A DNA stretch of 64,000 bases from Sorangium cellulosum So0157-2 (GTDB taxonomy: Bacteria > Myxococcota_A > Polyangia > Polyangiales > Polyangiaceae), in NCBI RefSeq assembly GCF_000418325.1, contig NC_021658.1, positions 2,108,001-2,172,000 of the forward strand, read 5' to 3'. Below are positions 25,443-34,132 of this stretch, piece by piece; the stretch's first letter is position 1; the number at the start of each line of letters is the position of its first letter. Under the pieces are notes generated by a model. It did not search any database. It was not told the origin of the DNA and saw only the letters and a list, made by a program, of their open reading frames with translations. A program made the position numbers and the translations under genes.

Positions 25443-26509
25443 CTATCTGTAGAACGCCACGTCATCGATCCAGAGTTTGTATGGGCTGCGCGCTCCGAAG
25501 CGAAACTGGATGCCCCAGACCTTCGTCGGATCCACCGCCTCGAACGGCTGGCCCCACCCTGACTGCTTGAGCTCGGAGAAGGCTACCTTGTACTGAGTCC
25601 AGCAAGGCGTCAGCGTGACTATCTTGGTGAAATGGTCGTCGCACCGGGTGCAGATGCCGCCTTTGTTCCAGGTCTGCACGTCGACGCCGTCCACGAGCAC
25701 CTTCGTCGAGGAGCCGCTGTCAGCACGAGCGAAGAAGATGATGCCACGGAACTCGGAGGCGTCGTAGACACCCGGATTTGTCTCCGTCTCATTGCTGTTC
25801 AGACGAAAGCCGAAGAGGGCTCCCCAGTCGGTGAACTTGTCGTCCGCCTCGGAATACGCGGCGGACAGGCTGCTGCCGCGCGGTGGTTCGATGGCGGCCA
25901 TGAAGAACGTCTCGTTCCTTCCGGGCTCTTGCGTGCCGAGTCCATCGTTCCCCACGAACCAGGCCCCTCGCCGAGGGTTCTCGGCGTCGTTCAGGGAGAT
26001 GATGGTGCCGTCGCCGTCCTCCATGTCGTCGATCAGCGACAGGTCCATGGTTTCGCCCGTCGGCGGCTCTTGTACGCAACCAGCTCCAGCGCCTCCGCCT
26101 CCGCCGTCACCGCCCGCGCCTCCTCCGCCGCCGCCGGTCCCCGCGCCTCCGCCTCCGGTTCCCGCGTCCGCGCCTCCGGCGCCCGCGCCTTCGCCTCCCG
26201 CGCCCGCGCCTCCCGCGCCCCCGCCGCCCGCGCCTCCCCCGCCGCCGCCGGTCCCCGCGCCTCCGCCTCCGGTTCCCGCGTCCGCGCCTCCGGCGCCCGC
26301 GCCTTCGCCTCCCGCGCCCGCGCCTCCCGCGCCCCCGCCGCCGGCGCCTCCCTCCCCTCTGTCTTCACCCCCGCGCCCGCGCCTCCGCCATCGAGCCCGA
26401 GCCCGTAGCTCTTGTCGAAGCCGAAGATCTGGGCACACCCAAGCCCGAGCACCGCAATGGCGCACCCGCCGGACCACCGCGCAAAAGCCAGCATGCTTTT
26501 CAGGGTCAT
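25443..26509 (-). CDS. Gly-rich lipoprotein with a galactose-binding-like (CBM11-like) domain; frameshift in the linker
   Basis: From ATG 26509 the protein begins with a lipoprotein signal (AIAVLGLGC) and the leader AQIFGFDKSYGLGLDGGGAGAG, then loses sense at a GGGGG run near 26375. The other frame picks up immediately as GEDRGEGGAGGGGAGG, continues through a 38-residue Gly-rich repeat and ends in a ~200-residue domain (SLIDDMEDGD, WGALFGFRLN, GIIFFARADS, WGIQFRFGA, KLWIDDVAFYR). IDDMEDGD at the start and WIDDV at the end are typical of CBM11-like galactose-binding folds. One extra G in the run would restore one continuous frame, so this is either a phase-variable or decayed gene, or a sequencing error. 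A longer open frame reaches 26630 but lacks the signal peptide. Confidence 0.7.
26110..26342. repeat. 114-bp tandem repeat, two copies, Gly-rich coding
   Basis: Period 114 bp (38 codons); the landmark GGTT is at 26157 and 26271. Only one mismatch noted in the overlap I compared. It encodes the poly-Gly/Ala linker of the lipoprotein at 25443-26509. Confidence 0.85.
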
Positions 26510-26907
26510 GACACCGCTCTCCGAGATGCATCAACAAGTCACGACGTTGGCGACGCGCACCGCACTGTGGAGCGCCGCGGTCGCGACGCGAGCTGCCGCG
26601 GCAAAGCACCGAGACAGCGTGTGACGGCACCTTTTCAGGCCAACCCCGCCGAATCGAAGCAGCTCGGCGATGCTGGGCGAGAGTCTCCTACATGAGATGC
26701 CGATATAAGGAGCATTTCGCCATCGGCTGCGGACAACTCGCTTCCCACGTGTGCCAAAGAAGTATCTCCATCATGGCAAATATCATACGAAGATTTGCGA
26801 GACTACCCGTTTCACCTCGAAAGAGCGCGCGGGGTCTCTTCGATAGCGCCGCGATGCGATCGGGTTCCGCCGACGAGGTGCGCTCCTGCCGGAATGGAGA
26901 AGGAGCG
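26510..26907. other. Intergenic region, AT-richer patch
   Basis: No gene supported. 26690-26830 is clearly lower in GC than the rest of the window. It probably holds the promoter of the minus-strand Gly-rich lipoprotein near 26520-26650. Confidence 0.35.
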
Positions 26908-27313
26908 CTAGAAGAGCGAGGTGCGAGGTGCGAGGTGCGAGGTGCGAGGTGCGAGGTGCGAGGTGCGAGCGAGGTGCGAGGTGCGAGGTGCGAGGTGCGA
27001 GGCGATCGACGAGACGACGCGCGCCTCCGCGCGCACGAACCCGTCGCGCGCGGGCGCAGCGCACGCGGTATGCTGTGCAGCTTTCGATCGATGACTGTCC
27101 GGCGCTGGGTGAGCGCCGGATGCGGCGAAGGGGAAGCCGACGTCCTGAAGGCCTCCGTCGATGTGCATCGCGGTGAGGTTCTGCCGCGCCACCTCGCGCT
27201 CCGTTCACGTGTCCTCGGGGCCGCCGAAATCCACGACCTCGAGATTCGCCCGTCCACGGTGGATGACGCTGATCGCGCGCTCCGTGGGCACGGCGACCGT
27301 GTTGCTGCGGTTA
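26908..27313 (-). pseudogene. Remnant of an unidentified gene with an in-frame stop
   Basis: Directly after the S8 peptidase stop, the minus strand reads DNRSNTVAVPTERAISVIHR and EVVDFGGPEDT, then TGA (27207-27205), then in the same frame EVARQNLTAMHIDGG and LQDVGFPFAA before dissolving into the heptamer repeat. Codon use and residue composition on both sides of the stop look like one coding sequence broken by a nonsense change. No start codon of its own is evident and I do not recognise the family. Confidence 0.35.
26916..27002. repeat. Heptanucleotide tandem repeat (GCGAGGT)n
   Basis: Seven full copies of GCGAGGT (26916-26964), a partial GCGA, then four more copies and a partial one. Because 7 is not a multiple of 3, every frame is open and each open frame shows a 7-residue repeat (SHLAPRT on the minus strand), which is not evidence of a protein. 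Confidence 0.93.
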
Positions 27314-30300
27314 TCAGCACACCTGCCAGATCGTCACGGTGCGCGTGGCCGGCGCGGATCGATTTCCTCCGGAGTCGATCGCCTGGAGCGTGATCCGGTG
27401 CGTGTCGCCGAAGCACTCCCCCGAGTACAGCCGCGCGACCACGCTGCTCCCCCTCCCGAGCTCCGCCGGCTGATCGCCCGTCCGGTCCGTGGTCCAGACC
27501 AGGCTCTCGCCGCTCAGGGGGCCGTCCTCGATGTCCATCGCCGAGCCGACCAGCGTCACGTCCTTGAACCACCTGGATCGCTCGCTGTCGTAGCCGTCCC
27601 ACGGTTCGAGCTCCAGGTCTCCGGCGGGCGCCACGATGCTCGCGGCGGGCGGGTCGTCCGTGCAGGTCCTCGCGGAGATAAGCACGCTGTCGAGCGGCGC
27701 CGGGTCGTCGTAAGCGAGGAGCTCCACGCGAGAGGCCCCCTCCGTGAACGACGTCGTGAGGGTCCTGCCCGTCCCGTGGCTCGCGCCGCTCGCGCGCCAC
27801 CGGATCCGCGCGTCCGGCACCACCACCGAGCCGAACCCCGGAAACAGGACCTCGGCCATCAAGGTCATCTCCTCGTTCGCGCAGACCTCCACCGCGCTCG
27901 CCGGCTGGGTGATGCGCCCGACCGGCCGCGCCGGGACCGGCGCGGAGGCCGTGACCTTATAGACGTTGTCTTCGCCCATCGCCGCCCCCACGGCGAACTC
28001 GATGCGCTCTCCCGCCTCGGCGACGACGCGGTACGTGCGCTGCGTCGGCGAGGCGCTGACCGCCATCAGCCGGCCCTGGGCGATCGTCACATGACCGTAG
28101 GCGGTCGCGTCGGGCATCTCCAGCGTCACCGTGACCTCCTGCGGCACGGCCGGGGAGGCCGGCAGCTGCAGGCGGTAGAAGTCGACGTCGGGGGCCGCGG
28201 TCATCGGTCGGTCGGTCGGCAAGGTCAGGATGGTCCCGCTGACCGATCGCCCGAAGGGCAGCGTCGTCGCCGTCTCGGCGGTGTCGTTCCGCGCGAGGAG
28301 CTCGCTGAAGTTCAGCGACGCATCGGAGAACCCCAGGGCGGCCACGTCCGGCACGTCGGCCGCGGCCATGACCGCGGCGAGCGGGTTCACCAGCTTGCGG
28401 CGCCGATCGGGCTGGTCGGCGTAGCCGAGCGCCGCGAGCTCGGCGTTGCTGAACGTGTTGTCCGGCGACAGCAAGATCTCCTTGATGCGCCCGACGATCC
28501 GGGAGCGCTCCGCCGCGCTCAGGCCCTCGGATCGCGGGTTCAGGCGGCGGTTCGCCGCCTGCATGTTGGCGATGACGCCGGCGACGAACGGGGCGGCGGC
28601 GCTCGTGCCGCCGAGCTCGCGGCGCACCCGCGGAGCGTCGATGTCGTCGACGCCCTCGGGCGCGAGGTACGCCGTGCGGATGGGGGCCCAGATGTCGACG
28701 CGGTCTCCGTAGAACTCCGCGTTGTCGAGCCCCGCGCCGACGGCGCCCGCCACGATCGTCTCGGGGATCATGGCCGGGACGATGCCCCAGCGCTCCGTCC
28801 TCGGGTCGCTCAGGTCGACGAGGTCGCGCACCACCGCGGGGAGCGACCCGCGCGACAGCGCGTTGCCGGCGATCGTCACGACGGGGACGCCAGCGGCGGC
28901 CGCGCTGCGGACGCCGGCGCCGATCGGGCCCTTCAGGTCGCCGAACGAGAGCGTCGCGACGCAGGCCGCGGTGGCGACGGCGGCCGAGCCCACCGCGGCG
29001 GCGCACGCGATCGCGCCGACGATCGGGATCGCGCTGGCCGCCGCGCACGTGGCCGCGGCGGCGGCCTGCGCTCCCGCCAGGACGACGGCGCAGATCCCGA
29101 GGCGGCCCTCCGGCGCGCAGATGTCGACGTCGGGGCCGAGGTTCGTGAGGATCCGGCACGGATACCCGCCGCTGATGTTCACGACCGAGGCCCCCTGGGA
29201 CACGGCGAGCCTGACGCCGCGCCCGATCTCGAACGCATACGCGGCCGCGTCGTACTTGTAGAGCATCGGGACGGCGACCTGGCCCGCCACGCCCGCCGCG
29301 CCGATGCCGTTGTTCACCTTCGCTCCGATCGTCGCGACCACCCCGGTCCCGTGCCACGATCGCTTGCCGAAGAAGCTGTTGCCGACGGTCGGCGGCCCCC
29401 ACGCGGCTCCGGGCCCGCAGCGGACGCCGCCGAGCCAACCCGCGGTCATGTCGCACGCGACGACATCGCCGCGGTCCGGCCAGCGGAGATCGTCGGTCGG
29501 CGCGAACCCCGTGTCGAGGACGGCGACGTTGATCCGCTCCTCGTCTTTCTCCCACAGCGCGTTGAACGCCCACACCGCCGGCACGTTCTCCACGCAAGGC
29601 CGGCTCGCGTCCCCCGGCACGCAGGGCAGCGGGCTGCCTCGCGCCGGGGTCATCTTCATCGAGTGCGTGAGGTGCCCCTCCTCCGTCGCCGAGATGACGG
29701 GCGCTCCCTGCAGCTGCAAGCGCGGGTTCACCCCGACCAGGTAGCCGTCGAGCTGCAGCTTCATGGCGAGCGAGGCGATCTGCAGCGCGCCGGCGTCGCT
29801 GGCGTACAGCGGATCGTCTTCCCCGAGCAGCGCCCGCAGCGCGGCCGCGTCCGAGGCCCGCTCGCGGCTCGGGTCGACCTCGACGAGCACCGCGTCGCGG
29901 CCCCCCTCCTCGTCGCTCTCGAGCGTCGCCTTGACGCTCCCGCCCGTGTCTCTCAGGAACGCCTCGAGCTCGTCGCCGTCGGCCGGGTAGAGGATGAGCT
30001 CCCGCGTCGCGATCTGCACGGGCAGCCCTCCCCTGGGGAGCAGGGTGCCGTTCGGCTTCGCGCCTGCGCGGCCCTCGTCGTCGCTCATCGCGACGCCGGC
30101 GTCGACGGTCGGCGCTGCCGCCGCGGGGTCCGCGAGCAAGGCGAAGTCGACGACCACGTCCTCCTCGAGCGCGCCCTGCGGCGCCCGCGTCTTGTCGACG
30201 AAGTACTGCGCATAGAACAGCTTTCCGGGCCGCGCGCCGAGCACGCCGTCGTTGAGCGCGCCGCCCCCGCCGGCCTGGACGCGCAGCGGGGCCGTCGAGG

Positions 30301-30613
30301 CGAAGCCGGCGCGCGAGGCGACGAGCTCGAGGAGCTCCACGTCGCCCGTCTCCGGCGCCGCGAGGGCGATCGTCAGCGGCCCGGGGCCGAGGTCGACGCC
30401 CCCCGGGTCGAGCGTCGCCGACAGCGCGTCGCCGGCGTCGTACACGACGCGGTCGAGGCGCAGCGCGAGCCTCGGCGGCCTCTCGACCTGGGAGAACGTC
30501 GCCTCGCTCGGCGGGCTCGGCGCGTCGCCGCGGCGCTCGCCGCCTCCGGAGCTGCAGGCCGCGACGGCCCCGCACGCCAGCGACATCCACCTGAAACACG
30601 GGCGCTTGAGCAT
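27314..30613 (-). CDS. S8 (subtilisin-like) serine peptidase lipoprotein
   Basis: 1,099 residues from ATG 30613, which has GGAGGA just upstream; an open frame reaching 30844 lacks a signal. Lipoprotein signal MLKRPCFRWMSLACGAVAAC with Cys20. Catalytic triad: Asp367 in NVAVLDTGFAP, His421 in SWHGTGVV, Ser671 in GGTSAAAPFVAGV; oxyanion Asn584 in TIAGN. Residues ~507-556, between His and Ser, are an unusual Ala/Cys/Val-rich hydrophobic stretch inside the catalytic domain. The ~350-residue C-terminal part looks like beta-sandwich domains (PPAASIVAPAG, IDSGGNRSAPATRTVTI). Expected to be anchored to the outer membrane and act on extracellular protein. N-terminal ~300 residues are a propeptide-like region without recognised domain. 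Confidence 0.9.
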   Translation of the reverse strand: MLKRPCFRWMSLACGAVAACSSGGGERRGDAPSPPSEATFSQVERPPRLALRLDRVVYDAGDALSATLDPGGVDLGPGPLTIALAAPETGDVELLELVASRAGFASTAPLRVQAGGGGALNDGVLGARPGKLFYAQYFVDKTRAPQGALEEDVVVDFALLADPAAAAPTVDAGVAMSDDEGRAGAKPNGTLLPRGGLPVQIATRELILYPADGDELEAFLRDTGGSVKATLESDEEGGRDAVLVEVDPSRERASDAAALRALLGEDDPLYASDAGALQIASLAMKLQLDGYLVGVNPRLQLQGAPVISATEEGHLTHSMKMTPARGSPLPCVPGDASRPCVENVPAVWAFNALWEKDEERINVAVLDTGFAPTDDLRWPDRGDVVACDMTAGWLGGVRCGPGAAWGPPTVGNSFFGKRSWHGTGVVATIGAKVNNGIGAAGVAGQVAVPMLYKYDAAAYAFEIGRGVRLAVSQGASVVNISGGYPCRILTNLGPDVDICAPEGRLGICAVVLAGAQAAAAATCAAASAIPIVGAIACAAAVGSAAVATAACVATLSFGDLKGPIGAGVRSAAAAGVPVVTIAGNALSRGSLPAVVRDLVDLSDPRTERWGIVPAMIPETIVAGAVGAGLDNAEFYGDRVDIWAPIRTAYLAPEGVDDIDAPRVRRELGGTSAAAPFVAGVIANMQAANRRLNPRSEGLSAAERSRIVGRIKEILLSPDNTFSNAELAALGYADQPDRRRKLVNPLAAVMAAADVPDVAALGFSDASLNFSELLARNDTAETATTLPFGRSVSGTILTLPTDRPMTAAPDVDFYRLQLPASPAVPQEVTVTLEMPDATAYGHVTIAQGRLMAVSASPTQRTYRVVAEAGERIEFAVGAAMGEDNVYKVTASAPVPARPVGRITQPASAVEVCANEEMTLMAEVLFPGFGSVVVPDARIRWRASGASHGTGRTLTTSFTEGASRVELLAYDDPAPLDSVLISARTCTDDPPAASIVAPAGDLELEPWDGYDSERSRWFKDVTLVGSAMDIEDGPLSGESLVWTTDRTGDQPAELGRGSSVVARLYSGECFGDTHRITLQAIDSGGNRSAPATRTVTIWQVC

Positions 30614-31018
30614 GGATTCCTCCTCCCTCCGGTGAACTCGGCATTCGCGGAGAGCGCAGAGAGGCGCTGGGGCGTCCGCGAGGGCGACGGGCGGCGACGC
30701 GGGCCGGCGCCGCGTCGACATGGCGGTTCCCGCGATGCGCTGTTCGACGCGGCGCTCCGCGCACGGCGTCGAGCCGTGCGCCGATCGCTCCGTCACAGGC
30801 GGTAGGAGCAAACGCGGTGCCGCCCGCCCGTGCCTCGATTTCACGGCCGCCGCCGTCTCGAGCGCGACGGCGGCGCCTAGGACCTCGCCTCGCGCAGGAT
30901 CCGCGTCGAGGGCGAGCGCCTCCGCGGGGCAGCGGCCCGCCTCCGCGCCGCCCTGCGCCGCGGCGCGTCCCTCTTATTTCGAGCGGCCCTTCCGGATAAG
31001 CTGTCGGCCGGAGCGATC
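30614..31018. other. Divergent intergenic region, no gene seen
   Basis: 405 bp between the S8 peptidase and NUDIX genes. GC-rich, several open frames but none with coding character. Promoters for both genes must lie here. Confidence 0.45.
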
Positions 31019-31489
31019 ATGTCCCGCACGCCCATTCCGACCTGGTGCTTCGCCGTGGTGCTCGTGAGGCTCGGGCAGCGCTTCCTGCTGGTGCACGAGC
31101 GCAAGCATGGCCAGCTCTGGTATCTGCCGGCGGGCCGCGTCGAGCCCGGCGAGACGTTCGCCGAGGCGGCGCGGCGCGAGGCGCTGGAGGAGACGGGCGT
31201 CCCGGTGGAGCTGGAGGGCATCCTGCGCGTCGAGCACAGCCCGAGCCGCTACGAGTCGCGCTTCCGGGTCGTCTTCCTCGCGCGCCCTGCGGACGGCACG
31301 CCGCCGAAGAGCCAGCCGGACGAGCATTCGCTCGAGGCGCGGTGGGTCACGCTGAAGGAGCTCCGGGCCTTGCCGCTGCGCGGCCCCGACGTGGAGTCGT
31401 ACTGCGCCGACGTGCTGGCCGGGGCGCAGGTGTTCCCTTTGTCGCTGCTCGGAGCCGAGGGGGGGCCTCTCCTCGTGAGCGGGCGGTGA
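31019..31489 (+). CDS. NUDIX hydrolase
   Basis: 156 residues. The full Nudix box GX5EX7REUXEEXGU is at residues 39-61 (GRVEPGETFAEAARRE then ALEETGV). The fold is preceded by WCFAVVLVRLGQRFLLV and the residue pattern of small MutT-like enzymes that hydrolyse nucleoside diphosphate-X compounds with Mg2+. Substrate cannot be named. Monocistronic as far as visible. Confidence 0.92.
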   Translation: MSRTPIPTWCFAVVLVRLGQRFLLVHERKHGQLWYLPAGRVEPGETFAEAARREALEETGVPVELEGILRVEHSPSRYESRFRVVFLARPADGTPPKSQPDEHSLEARWVTLKELRALPLRGPDVESYCADVLAGAQVFPLSLLGAEGGPLLVSGR

Positions 31490-31592
31490 GCGCGCGCGCG
31501 TCGGCAGACCGCTGAGCCGGCGCCCCTCTGTTGCCGCGGCGCCCGCGCTCTCTCGCGGGGGCGGCTCCTCGGGGCGGCGCGCCTGCGCCCGA

Positions 31593-32087
31593 TCAGCCGA
31601 TGTGGCCCGCGAATTTCCACTGCTCGAAGCAGCGCCCGGTGAGCGCCTCGAGCTCGTCGAGGAGCGCGGGCTCTCTCGTCTTGAAGTTGAAGCACGATTT
31701 GCCCTGCATGCGCTTCTTGAGCTCCGGGCTGATCCCGTCGAGCAGCTCGGGGTTCGTGTAGACCGGCATGAGGTAGAAGCTCGTGTAGGCCCGTCCTGCC
31801 CGCGCCGCGCCGAAGAAGAGCGGCTTTCCGTTCGGCGCCGTCGTGCGCGTGTCGAGGTAGTAGTTGTCGGGCGTGTCGTGCACGACCACGAGATCGCGCG
31901 CGTGCCCCTGGAGGATGCTCCGCAGCGCCTCGAAGGCGCCGTTGCCGCCGTCGCCGCCCGCGTTTTTTGTGCCCCCTGCGGCGGAAGCGGCCTTGGTCGC
32001 GCCTGCGGCCTTCGCCTTCGCGGCGCCTGCGGCCTTCGTGGTCTTCGTCGCGCCGGCGGTCTTCTTCGTCGTCTTCGTCGTGGCCAC
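31593..32087 (-). CDS. Protein with histone H1-like Lys/Ala/Thr tail and a small globular domain
   Basis: 164 residues from GTG 32087, which is preceded by AGGAGG at good spacing. Residues 1-45 are almost only Lys, Thr, Ala and Gly (KTTKKTAGATKTTKAAG), like the DNA-binding tails of bacterial histone H1-like proteins. Residues ~55-164 form a compact domain (HARDLVVVHDTPDNYYLDT, FYLMPVYTNPELLDGISPEL, CFNFKTREPALLDEL) resembling small proteins of unknown function in actinobacteria and myxobacteria. A nucleoid-associated role is possible but unproven. Confidence 0.72.
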   Translation of the reverse strand: MATTKTTKKTAGATKTTKAAGAAKAKAAGATKAASAAGGTKNAGGDGGNGAFEALRSILQGHARDLVVVHDTPDNYYLDTRTTAPNGKPLFFGAARAGRAYTSFYLMPVYTNPELLDGISPELKKRMQGKSCFNFKTREPALLDELEALTGRCFEQWKFAGHIG

Positions 32088-32167
32088 GCTCGAACCTCCT
32101 GCGCTGAGGGTACACAGCCCGGCGTGCGGCTGCCTATCTGCTCGCGCCGGCGGCTCGACCGACGAGC

Positions 32168-32644
32168 TCACGTGAGCTTCAGCTTCATCCCCTCGTGGCT
32201 CGCCACGAAGCCGAGCCGCTCGTAGAACCGGTGCGCCCGCCGCCGTGCCTTGTTCGACGTGAGCTGCACGCGGAAGCACCCTCGCCGCCGCGCCTCGTCG
32301 ATGGCCCATCGCATCATCGCCTCGCCGATCCCGCGGCTGCGCAGGCTCGGATCCACGATCACGTTCTCGACCTGCGCCACCCGTCCTCCGCGGAACGCCA
32401 CGTGCTGGATGATGGTCAGCTGGAATGCGCCGGCGACGCGCCCTTCGAGCTCGGCGACGAGCAGCGCGTTGTTCGGATCCTCCGCGATGGCCGCGAGCGC
32501 CTCGCGGTAGCGCGGATCGAGCGGTGGACCGGGGTGATCCGTCTTCACGTTGCCCTCGTCCGGGATCGAGAAGAGCTGGACGACCGCCGGCAGGTCTGCC
32601 TCGGTGGCGCGACGGATGGTGGGTGCGAGCTGCGGCTGGCTCAT
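32168..32644 (-). CDS. GNAT-family N-acetyltransferase
   Basis: 158 residues. PTIRRATEADLPAVVQLF at the start, AQVENVIVDPSLRSRGIGEAMM (acetyl-CoA pyrophosphate loop R-x-x-G-I-G) and HRFYERLGF near the end are diagnostic of the GNAT fold. Substrate unknown. ATG 32644 (MSQPQL) or 32653 (MPGMSQ). Confidence 0.9.
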   Translation of the reverse strand: MSQPQLAPTIRRATEADLPAVVQLFSIPDEGNVKTDHPGPPLDPRYREALAAIAEDPNNALLVAELEGRVAGAFQLTIIQHVAFRGGRVAQVENVIVDPSLRSRGIGEAMMRWAIDEARRRGCFRVQLTSNKARRRAHRFYERLGFVASHEGMKLKLT

Positions 32645-32945
32645 GCCCGGCATTCTGCCCGATCCCGCGCGGCGTTGGGCGCCGTGCAGCGCCCGCTCGC
32701 TCCCGGCGCCCGCGCGAGGCCCCCGCCGAGAGGAGCTCGGCGACGCGCCGCATAAAAGCATCTTCGCGGGCAGGCCGCCGCGCGCGAGCATGCGAGCAGG
32801 AGAAAAAGCCGGGTTGAACCGAACTACAGGCTCTCTCTCTTCTCTATGTCTATGGGATTCGATTCGTGGCTGTGTGTCGTCTGGACACGAGCGATCAAGC
32901 CGTGCAGAGTCACCGCATCACGAAGTCATCCGGAGGACAGTGTCG
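32645..32945. other. Divergent intergenic region with a pyrimidine-rich patch
   Basis: About 300 bp. The region 32820-32870 is AT/pyrimidine-rich (CTCTCTCTCTTCTCTATG) compared with its surroundings and is a plausible promoter area for the cupin-diiron gene. No ORF with coding character. GGAGGA at 32932-32937 is the ribosome-binding site of that gene. Confidence 0.45.
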
Positions 32946-34082
32946 ATGCGCGTAGTCAACACAGCCAGCATCCCCGCGATAGAGTCTCTCAAGGCGGATG
33001 AGCGCACCTTGCTCGGGCTGTTCAGGGATATCCGGAAACACGAGGAGCTCTCGGCTTTCCTGCCCGAGGCGTGCCGCCTCTCCCTGAGATGGGTGCGCCT
33101 CGCCCCGGGTCAGCCGATCAGGCCTCGTCAGCTCCCCGGCAAAGGCATGATCGTCATCACCGACGGTTCGGGCGAGGTCATCGGAGGCTCGGTCCGGAGG
33201 GTCCAGGCGGGAGACGCCGTGCTGGTGCCTCCCGGCGGGCTGCAGGGGCTCATGGGCGGGGCGCCGGACGGGCTCTCCGCGATATCCATCCACTTCGAGG
33301 GAGAGGACGCCCGCTGGGACACGCCGTGCCTGTGCGCGACGGCCGCCCCGGGCGGCGCTCCCTCGGATCGATCGGAGTCTCCTCTGGATCGCCTCGTCGA
33401 GGAGAACGAGGCCCACGCGCGGGAGTTCGCCGGCAGCCCCCTCATGCAGCTCATCCGCTCCGAGCGCGCGCTCGGCGACGACGTGAAGCGACGGATGCTC
33501 GGCGCGCTCCAGATCTGGTCGAACGCCTTCCAGAAGGTCCTGTGTGCCAGGGTCGTGTTCGAGTCGCACCCCGCCGCCATCAAGATCGCCGAGCGTCACC
33601 TGGCCGAGGAGGTCGGTCACAACCGGCGGCTCGCCCGGATGCACGGCCCGTCGTCGTCGCCGTCCTGGGACCGGGGCATCGCCGCGGCGTCGTCCTGGTT
33701 CATCGAGCGGATGGGCTCGGCGTCCACCGAGGAGCGGACCGTCCTCATCCACTTCGTCATCGAGCGCTGCGCCGACATCCTCCTCAGCGCGGCCCAGCAG
33801 GTCTTCCCCGACTCGGACTATTTCGCCACGCACGCCGAGGTGGACGCGGAGCACTTCAGGCTCGGGTACGAGCTCCTGAAGAGCCTCCCCGGCCTGGACA
33901 TCGCCCCGCTCCGGGGCGCGCTGATCGAGGGCTGGCAGATGATGAACCTGATCTGCCAGCGCATCAGCGACATCGCCGAGCTCGGCTGCGGCGCGGCGGC
34001 GGAGCTCCCGGCGCCCGACGTCGTCGCCGGCGACATCCCGCGCGGGCGCGCGGCGCTCTCGATGGCTCCCGCCGCGGAGTGA
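32946..34082 (+). CDS. Cupin plus heme-oxygenase-like diiron-type (HDO) fusion protein
   Basis: 378 residues from ATG 32946. Residues ~40-120 look like a single cupin barrel (RLAPGQPIRP, GEVIGGSVRRVQAGDAVLVPPGG). Residues ~180-330 are an all-helical PqqC/UndA-like domain with a candidate diiron set: Glu206/His208 in FESH, His218, Glu221/Glu222 and His225 in HLAEEVGHN, Glu273 in FVIERC, and His296/Asp300/His303 in HAEVDAEH. HDO enzymes use O2 for unusual N- or C-oxidations in natural-product pathways. No biosynthetic cluster flanks it, so the substrate is unknown. The assignment is by motif spacing and not certain; the cupin metal ligands are not all present. Confidence 0.65.
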   Translation: MRVVNTASIPAIESLKADERTLLGLFRDIRKHEELSAFLPEACRLSLRWVRLAPGQPIRPRQLPGKGMIVITDGSGEVIGGSVRRVQAGDAVLVPPGGLQGLMGGAPDGLSAISIHFEGEDARWDTPCLCATAAPGGAPSDRSESPLDRLVEENEAHAREFAGSPLMQLIRSERALGDDVKRRMLGALQIWSNAFQKVLCARVVFESHPAAIKIAERHLAEEVGHNRRLARMHGPSSSPSWDRGIAAASSWFIERMGSASTEERTVLIHFVIERCADILLSAAQQVFPDSDYFATHAEVDAEHFRLGYELLKSLPGLDIAPLRGALIEGWQMMNLICQRISDIAELGCGAAAELPAPDVVAGDIPRGRAALSMAPAAE

Positions 34083-34132
34083 GCTGCGGAGATCTCGGAT
34101 GTGAGGAGAAGATCTGCGGAGCGAGGAGAAGA

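Noticed and set aside
26908..27192. Protein with SHLAPRT repeats
   Set aside because: Translation of a 7-bp array, open in all frames; no independent coding sign in the repeat part.
27161..30805. 1,214-codon plus-strand open frame opposite the S8 peptidase
   Set aside because: Exact antisense shadow of the peptidase, which has a full catalytic triad and signal peptide.
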